From Hyphomicrobiales bacterium (GTDB lineage: Bacteria > Pseudomonadota > Alphaproteobacteria > SPJN01): a stretch of DNA of 64,000 nucleotides. How positions within the stretch are numbered: position 1 is the first letter of the stretch; every line of letters starts with the position of its first letter. A program made the translations under genes and the position numbers. The notes under the pieces are model-generated. The model saw only the letters and a program-made list of their open reading frames with translations. It was not told where the DNA came from and made no database searches. The stretch covers positions 1 through 64,000 of the forward strand of contig SPJN01000029.1 in NCBI GenBank assembly GCA_006844605.1, read 5' to 3'. This document shows, in pieces, positions 29,365-38,438 of the stretch.

Positions 29365-29397
29365 TAATGACGATTCTATGGCACAAATAGACCCGTG

Positions 29398-32364
29398 ATG
29401 ACAAAAGATTCTCCCACCTCATTATCTGTAGGAACAAATGTCCTGCAAAGCCCTATTGCCAATGATCTGGCACGGGTCGCGATGATGCGCGACGATCTAG
29501 TGGCTGCGCTCACCAACGCAAACCTGCCCTGCCCTGATGACCGCTCGCTAAATCACCTTGGGGCGATCATGGCACACAGCAGTTTTTTGGCCAGGCTGAT
29601 CCGCACAAGACCGCACCTGATTGCGCAGTTAGCCAGTGACCTAACCGGGGCAACCGCCGACGCCCCTGGGTTTGAGGCGATGCTGACTGCCAGCCTTGAA
29701 ACAGCACAAAACGCCGCCAATGCTGATACGATGGCCGCGATGATGGCGCAGCTACGTCAGGCAAAGTCAGATTTGTCCCTTGGGCTAAGTTTGGCTGACC
29801 TTACTGGCATTTGGCCAGTTGAGCGGGTTACGCGTGCGCTGTCTGATCAAGCGGACGCAAGCGTGCAGGCCGCCGCCACATTCCTATTGAAACAGGCGCA
29901 ACAAAAGGGTGACCTGCAAAGCAACGATCCTGACAATCCCGTAAAGGGATCCGGCCTGATCATTCTGGCAATGGGCAAGCTTGGCGCTCACGAGTTGAAC
30001 TATTCGTCGGATATCGACCTGATCGTTCTTTATGATGGTGAAAACACGCCCTATCAGGGGCGCAAAACTGCTGCTGAATTCTTTGTGGCACTGACCCGCG
30101 ATCTGGTCAAGGCGATCCAGTCAATGACCGAAGACGGCTATGTTTTTCGCACTGATTTGCGCCTACGCCCTGATTCAAGCATGACACCGCTTGCAGTCCC
30201 GTTGAGCGCGGCAATCAGCTATTACGAATCTACCGGCCTGAACTGGGAACGCGCCGCCATGATCAAGGCGCGCCCGATCGGCGGTGATTTATCATTGGGC
30301 GAAACGTTCCTAACCGATATTCGCCCCTTTGTCTGGCGTCGGGCATTGGATTTTGCCGCCATTGATGATGTGCAGGAAATGACGACCCGCATCAGGCGAC
30401 AGCATGGCCAAGGCCCGCTTGATCTGCATGGTCACAATGTCAAATTGGGTCGGGGCGGCATTCGCGAAATCGAATTCTTTGTCCAAACATATCAAATGAT
30501 CTTGGGCGGCCGAAACAGACAGTTCAGAGAGCGCCAGACATTGCAAGTTTTGGCGACACTGGCCGAAGAAGATATCATCAGCCGCGATGATCAACAGAAC
30601 CTTGCGGCAGCCTATATCTTCTTGCGGGAGGTCGAACACCGCCTGCAAATGCTGAATGACGAACAAACCCAAACCCTGCCCAAAAACACCGAAGCGTTGA
30701 CGGCATTCGCACAGTTCTGCGGGTTTGCTGGTCTAGCGGAATTCGAAGCCGCATTTTGTGTTCACGACGCCAATGTACGATTGGCCTATGACGCATTGTT
30801 GAATGCCGGCAAAGAAGGCAAAGACAACCGGGAGGTTGATCATGCAGATGATCAGTTGACGGCGCTTGGCTATACCGATCCAAACAAGGCACGTGAAATC
30901 GTTGATCGGTGGCAAACAGCTCCCTATCGCTCCTTAAAATCAGAACGGGCGCGCCTGTTAGCCAAGGATCTGGCCGCCACGATCTTGACGGAGCTGGCCA
31001 AGGCGGACGCGCCCAATCTTGCCCTTGTTCGCTTTGACGATTTCCTGTCGCGCCTACCTGCCGGGGTGCAATTCTTCTCGCTTATTCGTGCGCATCCGTG
31101 GGTGCTGGAAGAATTAGCATTGTTGATTGCTGCCAGCCCCCGCCTGTGTCGTCAATTGGAACGCCGTCCCTCCCTGCTCGATATTTTTATTGATGATCAG
31201 CTTTTATCGATTCTTGATGACCCGGAGGAGGCACGGATGGACCTGTCCTTTCGGCTTGGCGCGGCACGCTCCTATGAGGAGCAGTTGGACATCACACGCC
31301 AATGGAAAAGCGAACTGGAATTTCTGATCGCCGCGCGGCACATGTCAGCACGCCTGCCCACCCCTGCTGCCACAACAGATCTAACCCATTTGGCAGACGC
31401 AACGATCCAAACATTGAAACCATTGGTCGAGGCTGAGTTTGCGCGCAAACATGGCGTGGTGTCTGGTGGTTCGCTGGGCATCATCGCAGTTGGGCGGCTA
31501 GGCGAAGAACAAATGACGCCGCAATCTGATTTGGATTTGATTTTCGTCTATCAAACAAATGGGGATATTGGCAGTTCAGACGGTGAAAAACCGCTAACAA
31601 CCGGCCTTTATTTTCATCGTCTGACCCAGCGCATCATCAATGCATTGGGCGCACCCACCGCCGAAGGGCATCTATATGAAGTCGACATGCGGATGCGGCC
31701 GCAGGGCAAGAAAGGCCCCATCGCATCAAGCCTTGAAAGTTTTGCAGCCTATTATCAAAACGACGCGTGGATATTCGAACGTCAGGCATTGTGCAAGGCA
31801 CGCGTCATCGCAGCGCCCGACAACCTGAAAGTCGCGCTGGAAACCATCATTGACCAGGCTGTGCACAACCACAACGAACCAACCGGTGAGGTTCACGCGC
31901 AAATCGGCATGATGCGGCAACGCATGGACAAGGCGGCAGGCACAACACCCCGCCCCACTGACGTGAAGCTGGCGCGCGGCGGATTAGTCGATATAGAGTT
32001 TCTGAAGCAAGCCATCGCTTTAACAGGAACACCACCGCAGCCATTAAACGATGACGATACAAATATTATTGAGGACGCCCTGGCCCTTTACCGAAAAATT
32101 TTGATGGCTGTGCGCAGCAATCTGGACCCCGATCAAATTCGCGACAGTGTTTTGGAATCATTGCCCGCACAACTTTCCAAGCAGCTTTGCGCCATCATGG
32201 ATTTGGATGAACATGATAGTCACGAAGCGCGCTTGCAAATCATCACGGATGCGCTGCTGGCCCATCAAGGCGCGGTCAAAGCACTGTTTGACAGGCAATT
32301 CAGCGGACTGACAGATACCAATCCCAACGACGGACCACCTGTGGATGACATGCCTGCGCTATAG
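29398..32364 (+). CDS. glnE: Glutamine synthetase adenylyltransferase / adenylyl-removing enzyme GlnE
   Basis: Protein of 988 aa that switches glutamine synthetase off by adenylylation and on again by phosphorolysis, under PII control. Both nucleotidyltransferase domains are visible. The adenylyl-removing domain has MGKLGAHELNYSSDIDL (near residue 193) and the adenylylating domain has VGRLGEEQMTPQSDLDL (near 700). A PII-responsive helical region links them and the normal GlnE length is kept. GTG at 29395 directly precedes the ATG and either may be used. Confidence 0.96.
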   Translation: MTKDSPTSLSVGTNVLQSPIANDLARVAMMRDDLVAALTNANLPCPDDRSLNHLGAIMAHSSFLARLIRTRPHLIAQLASDLTGATADAPGFEAMLTASLETAQNAANADTMAAMMAQLRQAKSDLSLGLSLADLTGIWPVERVTRALSDQADASVQAAATFLLKQAQQKGDLQSNDPDNPVKGSGLIILAMGKLGAHELNYSSDIDLIVLYDGENTPYQGRKTAAEFFVALTRDLVKAIQSMTEDGYVFRTDLRLRPDSSMTPLAVPLSAAISYYESTGLNWERAAMIKARPIGGDLSLGETFLTDIRPFVWRRALDFAAIDDVQEMTTRIRRQHGQGPLDLHGHNVKLGRGGIREIEFFVQTYQMILGGRNRQFRERQTLQVLATLAEEDIISRDDQQNLAAAYIFLREVEHRLQMLNDEQTQTLPKNTEALTAFAQFCGFAGLAEFEAAFCVHDANVRLAYDALLNAGKEGKDNREVDHADDQLTALGYTDPNKAREIVDRWQTAPYRSLKSERARLLAKDLAATILTELAKADAPNLALVRFDDFLSRLPAGVQFFSLIRAHPWVLEELALLIAASPRLCRQLERRPSLLDIFIDDQLLSILDDPEEARMDLSFRLGAARSYEEQLDITRQWKSELEFLIAARHMSARLPTPAATTDLTHLADATIQTLKPLVEAEFARKHGVVSGGSLGIIAVGRLGEEQMTPQSDLDLIFVYQTNGDIGSSDGEKPLTTGLYFHRLTQRIINALGAPTAEGHLYEVDMRMRPQGKKGPIASSLESFAAYYQNDAWIFERQALCKARVIAAPDNLKVALETIIDQAVHNHNEPTGEVHAQIGMMRQRMDKAAGTTPRPTDVKLARGGLVDIEFLKQAIALTGTPPQPLNDDDTNIIEDALALYRKILMAVRSNLDPDQIRDSVLESLPAQLSKQLCAIMDLDEHDSHEARLQIITDALLAHQGAVKALFDRQFSGLTDTNPNDGPPVDDMPAL

Positions 32365-32435
32365 CGATCCTGCCCGGATCATGCTACCTGTCCATCCCTT
32401 ATCAACCGCACCAGCAATCATAAACGGAGCGTTCC

Positions 32436-32918
32436 ATGACCACATTATCTGTTGGCGACAAAGCACCTGATTTCGACCTGCCCCGCGATGGTGGCGGCAC
32501 GCTATCTTTAAGCGAGGCCCTATCGACCCTTAAGGGGCAAAAGGGGCTGGTGCTTTTCTTTTACCCCAAGGACAGCACGCCGGGCTGCACAACAGAAAAC
32601 ATCGGCTTCACCGAACAAAAGAAACAATTTGAAAAGCTGGGCGTCGCCCTTGTTGGCGCATCAAAAGATTCCGTCAAACGGCATGATAATTTCATCGCCA
32701 AGCAGGACTTGAAAAACCCGTTGGTTTCAGACGAAGAAGGCGCGCTTTGCGAAGATTACGGTGTTTGGCAGGAAAAGAAAAATTATGGCCGCACCTATAT
32801 GGGGATTGTCCGGTCAACCTTCCTGATCAAGGCTGACGGCACGATTGCCGCAATATGGGACAAGGTGAAAGTCAAAACCCATGTGGAAGACGTGCTGGAC
32901 GCAGCCAAGGCGCTGTAA
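32436..32918 (+). CDS. bcp: Thioredoxin-dependent peroxiredoxin Bcp/PrxQ
   Basis: Peroxide-reducing enzyme of 160 aa. The peroxidatic Cys is C51 in FYPKDSTPGCTTE. The resolving Cys five residues later, present in E. coli Bcp (C45/C50), is replaced by Ile56, so this is the single-Cys-helix variant. The only other cysteine is in GALCEDYG, near residue 108. A strong terminator follows 28 bp downstream. It trails glnE by 71 bp. Confidence 0.95.
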   Translation: MTTLSVGDKAPDFDLPRDGGGTLSLSEALSTLKGQKGLVLFFYPKDSTPGCTTENIGFTEQKKQFEKLGVALVGASKDSVKRHDNFIAKQDLKNPLVSDEEGALCEDYGVWQEKKNYGRTYMGIVRSTFLIKADGTIAAIWDKVKVKTHVEDVLDAAKAL

Positions 32919-32941
32919 CGCCCTTCCTTTATCAACAAAAG

Positions 32942-32978
32942 AAAAAGCCCGCCACAGGTCACTGCGGCGGGCCTTTTT
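32942..32978 (+). terminator. Bidirectional intrinsic terminator after bcp
   Basis: GCCCGCC (32947-32953) pairs with GGCGGGC (32966-32972), with a T-run on the plus strand immediately after and an A-run immediately before. It can therefore stop transcription from bcp and, on the other strand, from the convergent di-iron protein gene ending at 33000. Confidence 0.9.
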
Positions 32979-32999
32979 GTGAATGTAATTTCAGCCCAG

Positions 33000-34193
33000 C
33001 TAGGCAGCCTTGTTGAAATTGATTTTCTCAATGCGTTTGATGCCTTCTTCGGCGATGGCATCACCCACCATCTCATCACTTTCGTCACGCAGCTCATCCA
33101 TATCCACCCACTGTGCATAGATTTGACGGGTACGGTCAGTGATAATCCCTGCCTTCAGCATGGTTTTGATCAAGACGCGGAAGATATTATTGTCCTTGCG
33201 CATTTCCTCGATCATCACATCGTTCTGGTTCAACTCGGTTAGCATGGTTTTTTGCACCCAACGCCAATCAAGGCCGACCGATTGATAAACCAGCTTCTTC
33301 TGCGCCGGATTCACGAGGTTGAATAACAAATCCTGAAACACATCAACGGCCCAGTCCTCAACCTTTTCGCGTTCACGCTCTGACAAATGCGGAATGGTTT
33401 TGTCTGCCCAGATTTTCCCGAACTTGTGATGAAACGCTTCGTCCGTCATCACCAACTGAATCAGGTTGCGCAGCAAGGGATCCTTTGTGTCCGCAAAGAT
33501 CATGGCAAACGCGCCCATGGCCAGGCCCTCAACCAGCATCTGCATACCGACAATTTTTTTGTACACAATTGGTGACGTCACAATGTCATCCAGCACACGC
33601 GCCAGCGTATCTGAGGCCGGCAATGGCTCGCCCCAGCGCGCTTCAATATACCGGGCAAAACCGGCAACGTGGCGCCCCTCTTCACGGGCCTGATTGGCAG
33701 CATATTCCTGCGCGCCCGGATCCTTCAACACATGGCACAAGGATGCAGACAGGCTTAACGCGCCCTGTTCACCGTGAAGGATATTTGACAGGGTCCAACG
33801 CAGGCTTTCATTGACGAACTTGACCTTCTGTTTTTCATCCAGACGGTCTGCAATTGCGGGCACGCGCAATTCAATGGCAAACACATCCGGCTTGACCATC
33901 ATGTCGTTTTCCATGTCGAACGATTCTGTATAGTCGATGTAATCCGTGTCGAACGGGTCCCAAAAATGACTATGGGTTGCTGAGATAATTTTATCGAAAT
34001 GGGATGTGCGGGTTTTGTAACGTTCAACTTCGATCAACGGTACAAAGTGATCTGGATTGTTCGCTTCATAGGCCGGGTCTTTCATAAACCGATCCTGAAT
34101 TGGATTATTCAACTGGATCGCGCGCTTTATTGAAAAACGCTGATCACGAACAGTTGCCTTGGCAAAATTCATCCACTCTTGAAATGTCGGCAT
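33000..34193 (-). CDS. Uncharacterised di-iron carboxylate protein (R2-like / ferritin-like fold)
   Basis: Protein of 397 aa with a textbook di-iron four-helix pattern: E142 (HGEQGAL), E172-x-x-H175 (EEGRHVAG), E222 (VEGLAMG) and E252-x-x-H255 (TDEAFHHKFG), spaced 30, 50 and 30 residues. That is the ligand set of ribonucleotide reductase R2-like oxidases, desaturases and AurF-type N-oxygenases. I do not see the radical-bearing Tyr context of true R2, and no nrdA adjoins, so it is more likely an oxygenase or ligand-binding oxidase of unknown substrate. It lies head to head with a second ferritin-fold gene across 220 bp. Confidence 0.75.
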   Translation of the reverse strand: MPTFQEWMNFAKATVRDQRFSIKRAIQLNNPIQDRFMKDPAYEANNPDHFVPLIEVERYKTRTSHFDKIISATHSHFWDPFDTDYIDYTESFDMENDMMVKPDVFAIELRVPAIADRLDEKQKVKFVNESLRWTLSNILHGEQGALSLSASLCHVLKDPGAQEYAANQAREEGRHVAGFARYIEARWGEPLPASDTLARVLDDIVTSPIVYKKIVGMQMLVEGLAMGAFAMIFADTKDPLLRNLIQLVMTDEAFHHKFGKIWADKTIPHLSEREREKVEDWAVDVFQDLLFNLVNPAQKKLVYQSVGLDWRWVQKTMLTELNQNDVMIEEMRKDNNIFRVLIKTMLKAGIITDRTRQIYAQWVDMDELRDESDEMVGDAIAEEGIKRIEKINFNKAA

Positions 34194-34413
34194 TGTTTCC
34201 TCCCTGCCGGTTTGTATGGCCAGCTTGTATGGCTTATATGCTTGGCTAAATACCTACTAATCAGTAATTGTGCAGGTGCAGCATAGAAAGCTTACGCCGC
34301 CTGACGCCCCTGTCAACTTTCTTGGGAACCATACCAATGGAAATATTGCACATCATGCCGCCCGGTCGCCCTGCCCCATTGGCAGATAGGAACGATCCTG
34401 ATAAGCCCTGCCT

Positions 34414-35214
34414 ATGACTAAAAACCTGCCCACAGAAACCACGATCAGCGCCCTATTGCTTGAGGTTTTGAACACTGCCGACGCAGTCGCAAAGGCCAAT
34501 CATGCCCGCACAGTGTTTCGCGAAATATCGGCACAAAACTTGCCATTCGGTGCGGAACCGGCCCCCGACCGCCCCGCCCGCCCTGCCAAGCCTGAATTGG
34601 TGCCGCCCAATAAAATGCCCCGGCGCGGCACAGGTGGTCTGAAAGGACGGCAAGGATTGCTGCACGCCCTTGCCCATATTGAACTGAATGCCATCGATCT
34701 AGCTGCTGACATCATTATTCGATTTGGTGCTGACCTACCTGCCGCATTCACAACAGACTGGTTGTCCGTGCTGGATGATGAGGCACGCCACTTCCTGATG
34801 CTGGAAAAGAGATTGAATGAACTGGAATGCAGTTACGGCGCTTTAGCTGCCCATGATGGGTTGTGGCAGGCCGCCTATGATACACGCCATGATTTAGGGG
34901 CTAGGTTGGCAATTGTGCCCCTTGTCCATGAAGCACGCGGACTTGATGTCACACCGCCGACAGTCGAACGGTTAGAGACGCATGGTGATGCAGCTTCTGC
35001 TGCCCTGCTGACCATTATCTATAATGATGAAATCACTCATGTGAAGATCGGCATGCGCTGGCTCAATCACTATTGTGCGGCGCAACAAATTGATATTGCA
35101 AGGTTTTTTCAAAAACAGGTTGCGCAGCATATGCGTGGCGGCCTAAAGCCGCCCTTCAATGACGAAGCACGCGCCCTTGCAGATTTTCCTGCAACGCTTT
35201 ACGCACCGGACTGA
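34414..35214 (+). CDS. DUF455 ferritin-like protein
   Basis: Protein of 266 aa of the DUF455 family. Di-iron ligands are recognisable as E90 (HIELNAIDL), E123-x-x-H126 (DDEARHF), E173 (VHEARGLD) and E206-x-x-H209 (NDEITHVKIG). A Pro/Ala/Arg-rich segment at 46-72 precedes the fold. Function is not established. It is divergent from the other di-iron gene and precedes the M23 peptidase, a neighbourhood (bcp, DUF455, M23) that recurs in alphaproteobacteria as far as I recall. Confidence 0.85.
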   Translation: MTKNLPTETTISALLLEVLNTADAVAKANHARTVFREISAQNLPFGAEPAPDRPARPAKPELVPPNKMPRRGTGGLKGRQGLLHALAHIELNAIDLAADIIIRFGADLPAAFTTDWLSVLDDEARHFLMLEKRLNELECSYGALAAHDGLWQAAYDTRHDLGARLAIVPLVHEARGLDVTPPTVERLETHGDAASAALLTIIYNDEITHVKIGMRWLNHYCAAQQIDIARFFQKQVAQHMRGGLKPPFNDEARALADFPATLYAPD

Positions 35215-35372
35215 ATTTTTGCCCCCATAAACGTGTTGTTAAGGATATTTTGCCAGCCCATCCCCCCAATGCGCGGCAATTAGGGACTTTTACACACAGA
35301 ATCGACGTGATACCTAGCTGCCTACACTAAGCCTGTGTAAAGTGAAATTCGGGTGATTCGGTTTTGAATTCG

Positions 35373-35401
35373 TCAACAATGTGACGACCTGTAAACATAA
35401 T
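35373..35401 (+). promoter_or_regulatory. Candidate promoter of the M23 peptidase gene
   Basis: TCAACA (35373-35378) and CATAAT (35396-35401) are separated by 17 bp, matching sigma-70 -35/-10 at 4 and 5 of 6 positions, about 40 bp before the annotated start. It lies in the 227-bp gap after the DUF455 gene. Confidence 0.4.
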
Positions 35402-35441
35402 AAAGTTCAGGCAAAACCGGGAGGGGCTGACAAAACTGTCC

Positions 35442-36884
35442 ATGAGTTGGCAGGTAATTCGTCAGCAGTCAGAATTGGAGGTGTGTCGTTTGGCGTTTCG
35501 TCTGACACATAAATTGGGGCTGAAAAGCAGCGTTGCGCGTGCAAGCATGACGATTGCTGTGTGGACTGCTGTCTCTGGCGGCATCGCCGTTTGGCAGAAC
35601 GTTGCCACGCCCACCGACCAATCGCGCCAAATCGTTGAAAAACAGTTCACAACTGAACAGGCGCAGGCGCAAGCTATTGCTCGCGCCATTGATCTTGACC
35701 AACGCGCCTCAACCATTGCTGACCAGAAACGCCGTTTGGACTTGCTGGTAAGCGAGGACCCCGCCGCCCCGCCTATTTTGGAACGTCATATGATCCTGCA
35801 AATGCTGGGTCAGGCATCAGACAGTGGCTATACTGGGTATGCCTCTATTGGTGGTCCGTTAATCGCCGAACAATCAACCGTTACACCGCGCCCCCATTGG
35901 CTGCCAGCCGCTGACCAGTTAGCTGCCGGACCGTCCGTGATGGAAGCAGGCCCCACCGATCTTACGCAGCAAGCCATGCTTGATCAGGATATTGAGCAGA
36001 TTGAGGCGTTGTTCGGCCCCGTTACAACCGCCAATAAAACCGGCGCGAAACAGGCCATGTCATGGCAGTTTGATCGCAATGTCGATATTGCAGGCAACCT
36101 TGATCAGGTCGAGGCCAATCAGGCAGACGCTCTTATTTGGCTGCACGAAGTTATCGAAACCGCGATCAAGGCACGCCGTGCCATTCTGGCCAAAACAGGC
36201 CTTTCCAAAGAAGCCGTGTTCGCTGATGCCTCCGGCCTCGACAACAGCCCCGTTGGCGAAAATGTAAATACACGACAGGTCGGCGGCCCGCTTCTGGATG
36301 CCGCGACAGATACCGCGCCCATGAACTCTACGGTTTTGGCAGCAGAACCTGTGCGCAATTGGAATGCAGGCACAGCCTTGGCCGACAATGAAAAGGCGCT
36401 GGCTGAATTGGCTGCGCTGAATGATATTTTGATGGCCCTGCCCATTCGCTTTCCAACTGTTGAAAATCGCGTTTGGACGTCCAGCCATTATGGCTATCGT
36501 CGTGATGCCTTTACCAAACACCGCGCGTTTCATTCCGGTATGGATTTCGCAGGTCAACGCGGCGTGCCCGTCAAGGCAACGGCCGAAGGTATTGTTGTTC
36601 ACGCAGGCCCCAAAGGGGCCTATGGCAATTTGGTTGCCATCAGTCACGGTTATGGGCTGAAGACACGTTATGCCCATTTGTCACGCGTAGATGTTAAAGT
36701 TGGCGATCTTGTTGCTGTTGGCACACCGCTGGGTGCCATTGGCACCACAGGCCGCAGCACAGGCAATCACCTTCATTATGAAGTGTGGTATGGCCGGAAC
36801 AGCCGCGACCCCCGCCCGTTCATTGATGCTGGTCGCGATCTGGCCGCCCTTGTTAAGGGTGAAGCATCGGTTGCTGCCAAGTAA
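35442..36884 (+). CDS. M23-family (LytM-type) peptidoglycan endopeptidase, membrane anchored
   Basis: Protein of 480 aa: one membrane segment (about 33-50), a long periplasmic helical region (50-330), then a LytM domain with zinc ligands H364 and D368 (HSGMD) and H445 in NHLHYEVWYG, plus YAHLS. All metal ligands are intact, so it should be an active endopeptidase cutting peptide cross-links. The ATG at 35442 has a poor ribosome site. GGAGG at 35477-35481 lies 8 nt before an in-frame TTG at 35490, so translation may really begin there, giving 464 aa and a short cytoplasmic tail. Confidence 0.9.
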   Translation: MSWQVIRQQSELEVCRLAFRLTHKLGLKSSVARASMTIAVWTAVSGGIAVWQNVATPTDQSRQIVEKQFTTEQAQAQAIARAIDLDQRASTIADQKRRLDLLVSEDPAAPPILERHMILQMLGQASDSGYTGYASIGGPLIAEQSTVTPRPHWLPAADQLAAGPSVMEAGPTDLTQQAMLDQDIEQIEALFGPVTTANKTGAKQAMSWQFDRNVDIAGNLDQVEANQADALIWLHEVIETAIKARRAILAKTGLSKEAVFADASGLDNSPVGENVNTRQVGGPLLDAATDTAPMNSTVLAAEPVRNWNAGTALADNEKALAELAALNDILMALPIRFPTVENRVWTSSHYGYRRDAFTKHRAFHSGMDFAGQRGVPVKATAEGIVVHAGPKGAYGNLVAISHGYGLKTRYAHLSRVDVKVGDLVAVGTPLGAIGTTGRSTGNHLHYEVWYGRNSRDPRPFIDAGRDLAALVKGEASVAAK

Positions 36885-36941
36885 TTCCCACTATTGGCAA
36901 AGCCAACCATCAAGATTGCCACCTATTGGAAAAAACGCCGC

Positions 36942-38405
36942 CTATTTGGCCTTCGGCGCATAGGGGTTCTTGCCACCGCGGAAGAACAGGCGGATAGGCA
37001 CACCATCAATCCCGAACCGTTCGCGCAGACTATTGATCATATAGCGTTTGTAGCTGTCCGATAAATCATCAGGCTTGCTGACAAAAGCCACAAAGGTCGG
37101 CGGTCGTGTGCGCACCTGTGTCATATACCGAATTTTGATCCGGCGGCCCGACGGCGCGGGCGGCGGATGGCGGGTGATTGCCTCCTCCAGCCAGCGGTTA
37201 AGCGCGGATGTACCAATACGGCTGCACCATTGCTGTTCCACCCACAATACCGCGGGGATCAACCGTTCAATCCCCTTGCCAGTTAACGCTGACAGGGTGA
37301 CCATGGGCACGCCCTTGATCTGGGGCAAAAGCTCACCCAGCTTCAAACGCATTTCATGCAAGGTTGCTTGCTTGTCCTCGACCAAATCCCATTTGTTCAG
37401 GGCCATAATCAGCCCGCGCCCTTCACGCGCCACCAGATCAGCAATGTGCAGATCCTGCTTTTCAAACGGCATGGTCGCATCCATCATCACGATGACAATT
37501 TCTGCAAAGCGCACAGCGCGCAAACCATCTGCGACGGACAATTTTTCAATCTTTGATTTTACCCGGGCTCGTTTGCGCATCCCGGCGGTATCAAACAGCT
37601 TCAGATTGCGCCGTTCGGGCATCTGCGTGTGATCACGGAAAGGTTTGCTGCCTTCATTCTTTTGCCATTCCCATTCCACTGAAATGGAATCGCGGGTAAT
37701 TCCAGCCTCAGGCCCGGTCAACAATCGATCGTCACCGATCACCTTGTTGATCAGTGTGGACTTGCCCGCATTTGGGCGGCCAACGATGGCAATGCGTAAC
37801 GGCTTGTCATACTGCAACCCTGCCAAGGCAACGTCGCTGCCGTCTTCTGCCAACAAAAACTCATCGACAGGCAAATCAATGTCATTGTCTTCTTCCAACG
37901 CCTCTTCACGGGCATTGGCAAAGGGCAACAGCATTTCGTGCAAATCGCCCATGCCTTCGCCATGTTCGGCAGACAACGCGATGGGGTCACCAAGGCCAAG
38001 ACCATAACTTTCGTAAAACCCAGGCTCCCCCGCCTTACCTTCGCTTTTATTCGCGACAAGGATCGTCGGAGTTGGACTTTTACGTAGGAGGTCCGCGAAG
38101 AAGGCGTCCAATGGCGTGACACCCGCACGGGCGTCAATCAGGAACAAACACACATCGGATTCTTCAATCGCCTGTTCTGTTTGGCGACGCATTCGTGCTT
38201 CAAGCCTGTCGTCAGTGGCGTCTTCCAACCCGGCGGTATCAACAACCGTCATGGTCAGGTCCAGCAAGCGGCCCTCGCCCTCACGCCTGTCTCGGGTAAC
38301 TCCCGGCTGGTCATCGACCAACGCCAAGCGCCGCCCAACCAAGCGATTGAACAGGGTAGATTTACCGACATTGGGCCGGCCAATAATGGCGAGCTTAAAA
38401 CTCAT
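36942..38405 (-). CDS. der: Ribosome-assembly GTPase Der (EngA)
   Basis: Double GTPase of 487 aa needed for 50S subunit assembly. Two G domains are seen, each with its own P-loop ([16 protein letters not shown] near the N-terminus and [16 protein letters not shown] around residue 211) and NKWD/NKSE motifs, followed by the KH-like domain. It is downstream of bamB and a YfgM-like gene, the same order (yfgM-bamB-der) as in E. coli. Confidence 0.97.
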   Translation of the reverse strand: MSFKLAIIGRPNVGKSTLFNRLVGRRLALVDDQPGVTRDRREGEGRLLDLTMTVVDTAGLEDATDDRLEARMRRQTEQAIEESDVCLFLIDARAGVTPLDAFFADLLRKSPTPTILVANKSEGKAGEPGFYESYGLGLGDPIALSAEHGEGMGDLHEMLLPFANAREEALEEDNDIDLPVDEFLLAEDGSDVALAGLQYDKPLRIAIVGRPNAGKSTLINKVIGDDRLLTGPEAGITRDSISVEWEWQKNEGSKPFRDHTQMPERRNLKLFDTAGMRKRARVKSKIEKLSVADGLRAVRFAEIVIVMMDATMPFEKQDLHIADLVAREGRGLIMALNKWDLVEDKQATLHEMRLKLGELLPQIKGVPMVTLSALTGKGIERLIPAVLWVEQQWCSRIGTSALNRWLEEAITRHPPPAPSGRRIKIRYMTQVRTRPPTFVAFVSKPDDLSDSYKRYMINSLRERFGIDGVPIRLFFRGGKNPYAPKAK

Positions 38406-38438
38406 AACCGCATCCGCGTGCGTGACGGAACCTGATGC

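Noticed and set aside
32365-32386. GATCC-TGCCC-GGATC hairpin after glnE as a terminator
   Set aside because: The stem is only 5 bp and no T-run follows; bcp lies just downstream and is probably co-transcribed.
34288-34316. TTGACA on the minus strand as promoter of the R2-like di-iron gene
   Set aside because: The -35 is perfect, but at 16-18 bp only TAAGCT or AAGCTT is found, which is too far from a -10 to call.
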